Positions 7,202 to 14,252 of a DNA stretch of 18,571 bases are shown piece by piece. A program made the translations under genes and the position numbers. The notes beneath the pieces are model-generated. The model had not been told where the DNA came from. It ran no database searches and worked only from the letters and a program-made list of their open reading frames with translations. The stretch comes from CAYZPB01 sp964480445 (GTDB lineage Bacteria > Bacillota > Bacilli > Tepidibacillales > Tepidibacillaceae), in assembly GCA_964480445.1 (NCBI GenBank), contig CAYZPB010000015.1:1-18571 (forward strand). The letters run 5' to 3'. Position 1 is the stretch's first letter, and each line of letters opens with the position of its first letter.

Positions 7202-7894
7202 TTAGATAGTATTTTTACCTTGAATATTTTCGGCTTCCTGCAAATCTTTTACTGAATCTATCTCCACCCAGTCGTCTGAATTAACTTTGTGGATCTTAAT
7301 ATTAAAATCCTTAAGATTATCCTTTACTAAGTCATCCCAGAACACGTCCTCTAATTCATTGTCGGCGATCATTGCTTCAAGCATTGCTTTAAGCCTCTTC
7401 CCGTCTTCTATCGTCCAATAGGAAACGCCTGTCATTATATAACCGCTACCACTCTCGATAACTATATCAATAATTTCATTGTTTTCATTATATTCTAACA
7501 TCCACTCATTGAGAAAGTCTTTCTTTTCCCCACCAAAATATGTTGACTCTTTTAAATCAGCTCGCAAAAAATTGTTCGCAATATATACGTCTCCTTCTAA
7601 TACCAGACTATTGCCTAGGTATTCCCGTAATAAATACATTGTATATCCATTATTATAGACATCATATTTATCATTAAAGATTAGTTTAACTCCGTATTTT
7701 TCTTTCAGGTAATTAAACTTTTCACTTAAATAGCCCGTAGCTATAATTATCTCATTTATTCCAACTTCTTTTAGGGCTTCAATTTGTCGCTCTACTAAGG
7801 GTTGACCATTAACTTTAACTAATGACTTTGGAGTGTCATAGGTTAGGGGTCTTAGTCTTGTTCCCATGCCAGCCGCTAATATTATAGCATTCAT
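7202..7894 (-). CDS. licC: CTP:phosphocholine cytidylyltransferase, LicC type
   Basis: Predicted to join CTP and phosphocholine to CDP-choline, the donor for LicD. The 230-residue protein has the sugar-nucleotidyltransferase start LAAGMGTRLRPLT (7-19) and lacks the extensions of glucose-1-phosphate enzymes. From memory it follows pneumococcal LicC closely along its length: YLKEKYGVKLIFNDKY (62-77), STYF plus NEW (117-131, Trp131 at a choline-pocket aromatic position), a GVSYW stretch (156-160), FWDDLVKDNLK (185-195), and EIDSVKDL (211-218) with metal-binding Asp213; Asp102 is the other expected metal ligand. The ATG directly abuts the stop of the LicD-LicA gene (TAGATG) with GGAGGG upstream, so the two genes form one unit. 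Phosphocholine is the likeliest substrate; a related amino alcohol is possible. Confidence 0.88.
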   Translation of the reverse strand: MNAIILAAGMGTRLRPLTYDTPKSLVKVNGQPLVERQIEALKEVGINEIIIATGYLSEKFNYLKEKYGVKLIFNDKYDVYNNGYTMYLLREYLGNSLVLEGDVYIANNFLRADLKESTYFGGEKKDFLNEWMLEYNENNEIIDIVIESGSGYIMTGVSYWTIEDGKRLKAMLEAMIADNELEDVFWDDLVKDNLKDFNIKIHKVNSDDWVEIDSVKDLQEAENIQGKNTI

Positions 7895-9670
7895 CTAAAT
7901 GTTCCCTCCAGCGACTAGTGGTGGTCTTTTAAATTCTTTTAGATTGGCAATACCTCGGTTATATCTTCCTAAGGAGTACTCATGAATCTCTTCTTCTCCA
8001 TAACTAACTTTGGATAAGGACCACATACTCCAATAGATATCCATTAATATTTTCAGTACGTCCATTTTAAGTCTTTCACTATTCGAAGGGCTTCTTCCAA
8101 AATACTTCTTATAAAACAACTCTTCTTCAGCTCTAGAATATTCACATTCTAATCCGATCGAAACAACATCCCAAAGGCTGTCATAGTTAGAGCTGTATTC
8201 CCAGTCGATAAGATAAATTTTGTCTTTAGTCTTTACAAAATTCTCCGGCCAAGCATCTAAATGGCAAGGAACATGATCCAGTCCAATCTTTTCGATTTTG
8301 TTCTTTAAAAAAGCGACTGTGCGGTCCAACTCTTGATAGTCTTCTAAGAGGCTTTCTTTCTCTCTGATTACTGTGTTCTTATATTCCTCTATTTGAAGAA
8401 AGGGCTTAAAGTTTTCATAAAACTTCTTTTTGCTTTCGTGTAAGCGATTCAAGGCATAGGCCATTAGCCTCATATTATCTTTTTCTTTGGCCGTTGCTAT
8501 GCTTAGGGTTTCAGCATCTTTTATATATTCTGTTATTTTCACACCCGACTCAACGTCAAAGTAAATTGTATTACAATCGATTCCAATTTCTCTAGCCACC
8601 TTGGTATTGAAAAACTCACTTGCCCGGTTTACAGACTCGTTGGCCACCTTACCAGGCAGTCTGAAAACAAAGTTGATGCTATTTGTAAAAATTTTATAGT
8701 TATCATTATTCATTCCGCCCAATTTTTTTACATCGCTTTTAACTTTATATTTACCTTTCATTATCTCAAGAAATAGTTTCACCACATGGCCTTCCTTGGC
8801 TTTAATTTCTGTAATCTTTGTTTGAGAATGATTTGTATCAAAGTTAAGCTCTATAATACCGTGGTGTGGTTTCTGCTCTTCGATTGGTGGAAGAGTCATG
8901 TAATCGCCAAAATTATTAGTTAATATTTCATCGTAATTTATCGGCACTGGAAATTTATGCCCTTCGAAATCCATATCAATCGTGTCATAAAACTCATCAT
9001 TCCTAATCATATAAGGAAGATATGTTTCCTTGCCACCCTCTGATAAGCATGTTGAGTATTCAGCATCTGTGTTTTCAAACATCGACATGATTCTGGTTTC
9101 CAGCCGATTGAATGATCTAGTTGGAAATGGTTTTAATAAGAACCTAGCAAGTACTACTAGTTTTCTTTTAATAAAACTTCCAGTAGTTAGATGGTCTCTA
9201 TTTGTTTTCAAAAACTTCAATCTTCTTAATGGATAGAGCAGGTGATATTGAAGCTTTCCCTTAAAACTCTCTGGCGAGATTTTGTCCAGAGGAAAGACAT
9301 CGATAAATATACCGTGATGCATATCGATATCGGCCCAATGCTTCTGAACTGATAATGTGTTATTTTTTCTAATCCTGGCAAAACTATGAATATACTTTTT
9401 GTCTGTTTCATGAGTTTGCAGGAAGTATTTTTCATCTAGTTTTTCTTGGCAAATCTGCAGAAAGGTCTCATAATCCTCTCGTAACATCGCAACATCAATA
9501 TCATCATCCCAAGCAATAAAGGCTTTGTGTCTAACAGCCCCTAACAAGGTTCCCGAAAATAACTGGTATTGCAGCTTATTCTCCTTGCAGATCCTGTCGA
9601 ACTCAATCAACATCTGTAGTTGGACTTGTTGCAATTTCTTAATGTCAAGCTTAAATTCAATTTTTTTCAT
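7895..9670 (-). CDS. LicD phosphocholine transferase fused to LicA-type choline kinase
   Basis: A 591-residue two-domain protein. Residues about 15-275 are a LicD-family nucleotidyltransferase-fold transferase, with FSGTLLGAVRHK (38-49), the acidic WDDDIDVAML (54-63, Asp56/57/59 region), FARIRKNNT (97-105) and GIFIDVFPLD (120-129). Residues about 300-585 are an aminoglycoside-phosphotransferase/choline-kinase domain of LicA type: a nucleotide-binding N-lobe with GGMNNDNYKI (318-327) and FVFRLPG, the Brenner-like loop CHLDAWPENF (469-478, Asp472 and Asn477) and metal-binding IDWEYSSNYDSLWDV (488-502, Asp489). No signal peptide or convincing membrane segment is visible, so it should act at the inner face. 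The ATG at 9670 has AGGAG 13 bases upstream, a loose spacing. One chain would thus hold the first (kinase) and last (transfer) steps, with LicC next door supplying the middle one. The gene reads more AT-rich than its neighbours. Confidence 0.85.
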   Translation of the reverse strand: MKKIEFKLDIKKLQQVQLQMLIEFDRICKENKLQYQLFSGTLLGAVRHKAFIAWDDDIDVAMLREDYETFLQICQEKLDEKYFLQTHETDKKYIHSFARIRKNNTLSVQKHWADIDMHHGIFIDVFPLDKISPESFKGKLQYHLLYPLRRLKFLKTNRDHLTTGSFIKRKLVVLARFLLKPFPTRSFNRLETRIMSMFENTDAEYSTCLSEGGKETYLPYMIRNDEFYDTIDMDFEGHKFPVPINYDEILTNNFGDYMTLPPIEEQKPHHGIIELNFDTNHSQTKITEIKAKEGHVVKLFLEIMKGKYKVKSDVKKLGGMNNDNYKIFTNSINFVFRLPGKVANESVNRASEFFNTKVAREIGIDCNTIYFDVESGVKITEYIKDAETLSIATAKEKDNMRLMAYALNRLHESKKKFYENFKPFLQIEEYKNTVIREKESLLEDYQELDRTVAFLKNKIEKIGLDHVPCHLDAWPENFVKTKDKIYLIDWEYSSNYDSLWDVVSIGLECEYSRAEEELFYKKYFGRSPSNSERLKMDVLKILMDIYWSMWSLSKVSYGEEEIHEYSLGRYNRGIANLKEFKRPPLVAGGNI

Positions 9671-9697
9671 ATTGCTTCTTCAACTCCTATTTTTCCC

Positions 9698-9719
9698 TTC
9701 AGCCTTCTTGCATGCTGAA
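9698..9719 (-). other. Second hairpin between the rho terminator and the lic genes
   Basis: Immediately after the rho terminator, TTCAGC / GCTGAA (9719-9714 with 9703-9698) can form a 6-bp stem with a 10-base loop, just ahead of the lic ribosome site. Its 5' arm uses part of the terminator U-tract. It may modulate readthrough or translation of the lic mRNA, but this is only a structural observation. Confidence 0.35.
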
Positions 9720-9744
9720 AAAGATTGCCTAGCCAGCAATCCTT
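9718..9744 (-). terminator. Intrinsic terminator after rho
   Basis: On the minus strand AAGGATTGC / GCAATCTTT (9744-9736 with 9728-9720) makes a 9-bp stem including one G-U pair. It closes a 7-base loop and runs into TTTTT (9722-9718). It lies 25 bases after the rho stop and ends the fba-murA-glpX-rho unit. Confidence 0.75.
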
Positions 9745-9768
9745 ACTTATCTGTCAACTTGTTTAGTG

Positions 9769-11025
9769 TTAGTTGCTCTTCATTAGAGCACCAAGCTGCT
9801 CAAGTAGTTGTTCATTCGTCTTAGTATCGTGCACCTGCTTAATTATCCGTTCAGAAAAGTCTGGTTGATCACTCATCATTTTCCTTAAATTCCAGACACG
9901 TTCCAGATGTTCTTTGCTTAGTAGCGTCTCCTCGCGTCTTGTTCCCGAGCGCTTAACGTCGATTGCTGGGAAGATGCGTCGCTCAGCTAAACGTCGATCA
10001 AGGTGTAGTTCCATATTGCCCGTTCCTTTAAACTCTTCATAAATAATATCGTCCATCCGCGAACCAGTATCAATTAACGCCGTCGCGAGAATTGTTAGAC
10101 TCCCACCTTCCTCAATGTTCCTTGCTGAGCCAAAAAACTTCTTCGGTCGATATAAGGCCGCAGGATCTAACCCTCCTGATAGAGTTCGTCCGCTTGGTGG
10201 CACCACTAAATTATAAGCACGCGACAAACGTGTAATACTATCTAAAAGAACAACGACATCTTTCTTCGCTTCAACAAGTCGTTGCGCTCGTTCTAAAACA
10301 AGCTCCGATACCTTGATATGATTTTCCGGTCGCTCGTCAAAAGTCGAGCTGATAACCTCCGCGTTAACAGAACGCTGCATATCAGTAACTTCCTCCGGTC
10401 GTTCATCAATCAAAAGAATTAATAACTTAATGTCTGGGTAGTTAACGCTGATTGAGTTGGCAATCTCCTTTAGCAGTAAAGTTTTGCCGGCCTTAGGTGG
10501 GGCAACAATTAAACCACGTTGCCCTAAACCGACTGGTACCATTAAGTCCATTATTCTTGTTGCAATATGATTAGGCTCTTTTTCTAAGGTAATTCTTTCA
10601 GTCGGATAGATTGGGGTTAGAGCTGGGAAATGCAAGCGATCGCCTGCCAGATTAGGGTCTTGTCCATTTACTGCATCTACATGCAGCAAGCCAAAGTAGC
10701 GCTCATTCTCCTTCGGGGGCCGCGCCTTTCCAGCAACCCAGTCCCCTGTTCGTAAATCGAATTTTCGGATCTGAGAAGCAGAGATATAAATATCTTCATC
10801 ACTAGGTAAATAATTAATCGGCCGTAAGAACCCAAAGCCATCGGCCAAAATCTCCAGTACACCTTCCATGAAAAGTAATCCTTCGTTCTCTGTCTGTGTT
10901 TTTAGAATCGCAAAAATTAATTCCTTCTTTTTCATTTTTGCAAAATTAGAAATCTCAAAATCCTTCGCATATTGATATAATTCCTTTAAAGTTTTTTCTT
11001 CTAACGATTGAATACTTAGTTCCAT
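9769..11025 (-). CDS. rho: Transcription termination factor Rho
   Basis: Hexameric RNA-dependent ATPase/helicase that releases RNA polymerase at Rho-dependent terminators. The 418 residues are the standard length with no large insertion. Order: an N-terminal helical Rho_N part (1-45), the RNA-binding cold-shock-like domain with the RNP motif DGFGFLR (62-68) and DIYISASQIRKF, then the RecA-type motor with Walker A APPKAGKT (175-182), catalytic ERPEEV (208-213), Walker B VVVLLD (257-262), the Q-loop SGGLD and the R-loop KGTGNMELHLDR. The start at 11025 has AGGTG upstream. It follows glpX by 28 bases. An intrinsic terminator, not a Rho-type region, ends the gene. Confidence 0.98.
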   Translation of the reverse strand: MELSIQSLEEKTLKELYQYAKDFEISNFAKMKKKELIFAILKTQTENEGLLFMEGVLEILADGFGFLRPINYLPSDEDIYISASQIRKFDLRTGDWVAGKARPPKENERYFGLLHVDAVNGQDPNLAGDRLHFPALTPIYPTERITLEKEPNHIATRIMDLMVPVGLGQRGLIVAPPKAGKTLLLKEIANSISVNYPDIKLLILLIDERPEEVTDMQRSVNAEVISSTFDERPENHIKVSELVLERAQRLVEAKKDVVVLLDSITRLSRAYNLVVPPSGRTLSGGLDPAALYRPKKFFGSARNIEEGGSLTILATALIDTGSRMDDIIYEEFKGTGNMELHLDRRLAERRIFPAIDVKRSGTRREETLLSKEHLERVWNLRKMMSDQPDFSERIIKQVHDTKTNEQLLEQLGALMKSN

Positions 11026-11053
11026 TTCGCACCTGCTTTATATTTTCTTTTTC

Positions 11054-11992
11054 TTATGATAGTTTATGTATTCCATTGATAACACGAACCTTATTCGTAT
11101 CTGCACTGATTAATAAAGATTGTGTTGTCGCATAACCATTATTATATTTGACGCCAGCAACTAAGTCGCCATCGGTAACACCCGTTGCAGCAAAAACTGC
11201 CTGTTCTCCCTTAACGAGATCATCCATCAATAGAATTTCGTTGCAATCTATACCCATGGATTTGCAGCGCTCTTCCTCTTCCAAGTTTCGTGGCATCAGC
11301 TTACCCTGAAGTTCGCCACCTAAACATTTTAAAGCAACAGCAGCCAACACACCCTCCGGTGCACCGCCGATTCCAATTAGGACATCGATTCCCGTTTCAC
11401 CATAGGCAGTATTAATCGCTGCGGCCACATCACCATCTGAGATTAACTTAACACTAGCGCCAGCAGCTTTTATCTCTGCTATAATCTCATCATGGCGCGG
11501 ACGCTCAAGGATGATTACAGTAATCTCCGATATGTCTTTCTCTAAGGCCTCTGCAATGCTTAGCAAATTTTCAGTTACGGTAAGGCCCAGGTCAATTCGC
11601 CCTGCTGCTTTCGGTCCAACTGCCATTTTGTACATATACATATCTGGTGCATGAAGTAAGTTGCCTGCCTCCGCAATTGCAGCTACAGCTAAAGCATTAT
11701 TGAGGTTGTTAGCAACAATGTTAGTACCCTCGATCGGATCAACAGCTATATCAATCTTTGGTCCGTAGCCAGTTCCTAGCCTCTCACCAATAAAAAGCAT
11801 CGGCGCCTCATCAATTTCGCCTTCGCCGATTACAACAGTTGCATCCATTTCAATTAGGTCAAAGGCCTTACGCATCGCCTCAGTACCCGCTTGGTCCACT
11901 GCAAATTTATCTCCCTTGCCAACCCAATAACCAGCAGCTATTGCAGCAGCCTCGGTTACGCAGACAAGTGACATTGCTAATTTTCTATCCAA
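11054..11992 (-). CDS. glpX: Fructose-1,6-bisphosphatase class II (TTG start)
   Basis: Hydrolyses fructose 1,6-bisphosphate to fructose 6-phosphate for gluconeogenesis, opposing glycolysis in the pathway served by the neighbouring aldolase. The 312 residues keep the metal and catalytic positions of E. coli GlpX in the same numbering: Asp33, Glu57 in VIGEGEIDEAPM, Asp85 and Glu88 in DPIEGTN, and Glu213 in GGAPEGV. The start codon is TTG at 11992, preceded by AAGGGG at eight bases. It gives MDRKLAMSLVCVTEAA, the normal family N-terminus; the next ATG (11974) would remove conserved residues. murA ends 18 bases upstream. Sedoheptulose 1,7-bisphosphate is a possible second substrate known in this class. 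Confidence 0.95.
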   Translation of the reverse strand: MDRKLAMSLVCVTEAAAIAAGYWVGKGDKFAVDQAGTEAMRKAFDLIEMDATVVIGEGEIDEAPMLFIGERLGTGYGPKIDIAVDPIEGTNIVANNLNNALAVAAIAEAGNLLHAPDMYMYKMAVGPKAAGRIDLGLTVTENLLSIAEALEKDISEITVIILERPRHDEIIAEIKAAGASVKLISDGDVAAAINTAYGETGIDVLIGIGGAPEGVLAAVALKCLGGELQGKLMPRNLEEEERCKSMGIDCNEILLMDDLVKGEQAVFAATGVTDGDLVAGVKYNNGYATTQSLLISADTNKVRVINGIHKLS

Positions 11993-12010
11993 GCTAAAGC
12001 CCCCTTGCTT

Positions 12011-13264
12011 TTATTCAAACACGCGCCAAATATTGGCACCTAATGCATTTAGTTTATATTCTAAGCCCTCATAACCACGGTCAATATGATAGACTTCTCT
12101 AATCTCTGTGACACCTTCAGCCATTAAAGCTGCAACAACCAGGGCAGCGCCACCGCGTAGGTCCATTGCCGTCACCGTAGTACCTTCAAGTTTACGCGGA
12201 CCCTCAAAAATCGCATTGCGCCCTTCAACTCGGGCTTCTGCACCCATTCTTACTAGCTCATCTATATGACGAAAACGTGCCGAAAAAATTGTCTCAGTAA
12301 TCACACTTGTACCCTCAGCTCTAGTTAAAAGCACACTAAAGGGCTGTTGTAAATCTGTAGGAAATCCAGGATAAGGTAATGTTTTAACATCAACAGCATT
12401 ATATTCCGAACGGCCAATAACACGAATTGAATCGTCTTTCTCTATTATCTCTGCGCCAATCTCTCTTAGTTTCGCAGTAATTGATTCTAGATGTTTAGGA
12501 ATAACATTATCTATATACATATCGCTAGCCGTTGCTGCTGCTATTATCATGTAGGTTCCTGCTTCAATCCGGTCAGGTATTATCGAATGCCGGCAACCAT
12601 CCATGCTTTCTACGCCATTAATCCTGATTACATCTGTACCTACACCGGTAATCCTTACACCCATCGAGTTAAGTAGCGTTGCTACATCAACTATTTCCGG
12701 TTCCTTTGCAGCATTCTCAATTATGGTCATTCCCTCAGCTCGGGAAGCAGCCAGCATAATATTGATGGTCGCACCAACGCTGACAGTATCGAGATAAATT
12801 TTGTTACCAACCAGTTTGTCAGCCTTAATTTCGATATAGTCCGGCTTATTTTCTACTGTGGCACCCAAAGAATTAAAGCCTTTGATATGCTGGTCAATCG
12901 GGCGGGCTCCAAGGTTGCAACCACCTGGTAGACCAATCCTCGCTTCACCAAACTTGCCAAGTAGTGCCCCCATCAAGTAATAGGAAGCACGCAGATCTTT
13001 AATTTTGTTGTTCAGCATTGGACGTGAAACCATATTGCGCGGATCAATCATAATTGTGCTTTTGTGAAGTTCAACCTTGACTCCCATTTCGCGCAGAATC
13101 TCAGCCAGAATTTCAACATCTTTAATATCGGGTAAGTTATCAATATAAACAATCGAGTCAGAAAGAATTGATGCGGGAATTAACGCAACAGCACTGTTTT
13201 TGGCGCCGCTGATTGATACTCTCCCAGATAGCTTCTGTCCGCCCTTAATCATTATCTTCTCCAT
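12011..13264 (-). CDS. murA: UDP-N-acetylglucosamine 1-carboxyvinyltransferase, MurA2/MurZ position
   Basis: Transfers enolpyruvate from PEP to UDP-GlcNAc, the first committed step of peptidoglycan synthesis and the fosfomycin target. From the ATG at 13264 it has 417 residues. Lys22-Asn23 (SGAKNSA) and the nucleophile Cys116 in GLPGGCNLGARPIDQHIKG are present, so fosfomycin sensitivity is not excluded by the usual Cys-to-Asp change. The two-domain EPSP-synthase fold is evident to the C-terminal RGYEGLEYKLNALGA. A TTG at 13267 is adjacent, but AGGAG stands six bases from the ATG and only three from the TTG. The place between fba and glpX matches Bacillus murAB (murZ), so a second murA elsewhere is likely. 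Confidence 0.95.
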   Translation of the reverse strand: MEKIMIKGGQKLSGRVSISGAKNSAVALIPASILSDSIVYIDNLPDIKDVEILAEILREMGVKVELHKSTIMIDPRNMVSRPMLNNKIKDLRASYYLMGALLGKFGEARIGLPGGCNLGARPIDQHIKGFNSLGATVENKPDYIEIKADKLVGNKIYLDTVSVGATINIMLAASRAEGMTIIENAAKEPEIVDVATLLNSMGVRITGVGTDVIRINGVESMDGCRHSIIPDRIEAGTYMIIAAATASDMYIDNVIPKHLESITAKLREIGAEIIEKDDSIRVIGRSEYNAVDVKTLPYPGFPTDLQQPFSVLLTRAEGTSVITETIFSARFRHIDELVRMGAEARVEGRNAIFEGPRKLEGTTVTAMDLRGGAALVVAALMAEGVTEIREVYHIDRGYEGLEYKLNALGANIWRVFE

Positions 13265-13307
13265 CAATTGCTCCTATCCCTGTCCTTCTTATCAGGCGTT
13301 TAGTATT

Positions 13308-14159
13308 CTATGCTTTACCGTTGCTGCCAAAAAGTCTAATTTTCTGGATTACTGCTTTTTTAATTTCTTCGCGCCCCGGCCCCATATACTTGCGCGGATC
13401 ATAAACTTCACTGTCATTGGTCAGAATTTCGCGAATTTTGTTTGTCAGCACAATCTGGTTCTCTGTATTAACATTTATCTTGCCGATTCCAGCTTGAATC
13501 GCCTTACGGATTGTCTCATCAGGAATTCCTGTACCGCCATGTAGTACTAGGGGTATGTCAATCTCCTTGTTAACCTGTTCAATAATATCAAAACGAATAT
13601 TAGGTTCTCCCTTGTAAACTCCGTGTGCACTACCACAAGCAATCGCTAAGGCATCGACACCGGTCTCTTCATAAAAACGAATCGCTTCTACTGGATCTGC
13701 GAGCATTGCATCTTCCTCGTCAACAGTTAAGTCATCCTCGGTCCCTGCAATTGCTCCCAGTTCGCCCTCCACTGAAGCACCCATATAGTGTGCTACTTCA
13801 ACGACTTTTTTAGTTAAGCGAATATTATCTTGGAGTGAATAGCGCGAACCATCAAACATTACTGATGAAAACCCGTTCTCAAGCAGGTAAAGTGCTTTTT
13901 CGTATGAACCATGGTCTAAATGAAGAGCAATTGGCACATCGGTTAAACTTGCTGCCGCTTCAGCCATTGCAATTGTATATTCAAGACCCATGTACTTTAA
14001 TGCTCCCTCACTTACTCCTAGAATTAATGGTGAGCGCTCCTCATCTGCAGCTTCAACTATTGCCTGCACAAACTCTAGATTATTAATGTTGAAATGCCCT
14101 ACGGCATATTTTCCTACTTTAGCCGCCTGTAGCATCTCTTTCATTGAGACTAATCCCAT
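13308..14159 (-). CDS. fba: Class II fructose-bisphosphate aldolase
   Basis: Zinc-dependent aldolase cleaving fructose 1,6-bisphosphate to dihydroxyacetone phosphate and glyceraldehyde 3-phosphate, reversible for gluconeogenesis. The 283-residue protein begins MGLVSMKEMLQAAKVGKYAVGHFNINN. Catalytic Asp82 and zinc His83 are in HLDHGS; the other zinc ligands are His179 (CGSAHG) and His207 (VLHGGTG). GKINVNTENQ (227-236) is the phosphate-binding end. The ATG at 14159 has AAGGGAG eight bases upstream; an upstream TTG overlaps that ribosome site and is rejected. It leads the fba-murA-glpX-rho unit from an extended -10 promoter. A tagatose-bisphosphate aldolase is the alternative in this family, but gene order favours Fba. 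Confidence 0.95.
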   Translation of the reverse strand: MGLVSMKEMLQAAKVGKYAVGHFNINNLEFVQAIVEAADEERSPLILGVSEGALKYMGLEYTIAMAEAAASLTDVPIALHLDHGSYEKALYLLENGFSSVMFDGSRYSLQDNIRLTKKVVEVAHYMGASVEGELGAIAGTEDDLTVDEEDAMLADPVEAIRFYEETGVDALAIACGSAHGVYKGEPNIRFDIIEQVNKEIDIPLVLHGGTGIPDETIRKAIQAGIGKINVNTENQIVLTNKIREILTNDSEVYDPRKYMGPGREEIKKAVIQKIRLFGSNGKA

Positions 14160-14213
14160 AATTACCGCTCCCTTCAAATAATGTTAGTGTCCTAACCTTA
14201 CTTTCTTCCTTTT

Positions 14214-14241
14214 ATTATAGCAAATATAAGCAAAGCGTGAA
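14214..14241 (-). promoter_or_regulatory. Extended -10 promoter of the fba unit
   Basis: In the pyrG-fba gap the minus strand reads TGCTATAAT (14222-14214), a perfect extended -10. TTCACG (14241-14236) stands 16 bases upstream as a fair -35. The -35 overlaps a small 5-bp hairpin AGCGT / ACGCT (14246-14234) that lies just after the pyrG stop and lacks a clear U-tract, so termination of pyrG here is doubtful. Confidence 0.65.
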
Positions 14242-14252
14242 ACGCTGATTGA

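Noticed and set aside
9661..9667. A7 tract right after the LicD-LicA start codon as a phase-variation switch
   Set aside because: licA is phase variable in Haemophilus through tetranucleotide repeats. A run of seven in an AT-rich genome coding Lys-Lys is too short to claim this without population reads.
9752..9757. TTGACA as the -35 of a lic promoter
   Set aside because: No acceptable -10 at 15-19 bases; the region is occupied by the terminator stem.
12011..13264. MurA as a naturally fosfomycin-resistant variant
   Set aside because: The active-site Cys116 is present in LPGGCNLG, so the usual Cys-to-Asp resistance change is absent.
13835..14086. Plus-strand open frames antisense to fba and other genes
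   Set aside because: They lie opposite well-supported genes, lack ribosome sites and encode compositionally odd peptides. They are shadows of the minus-strand genes.
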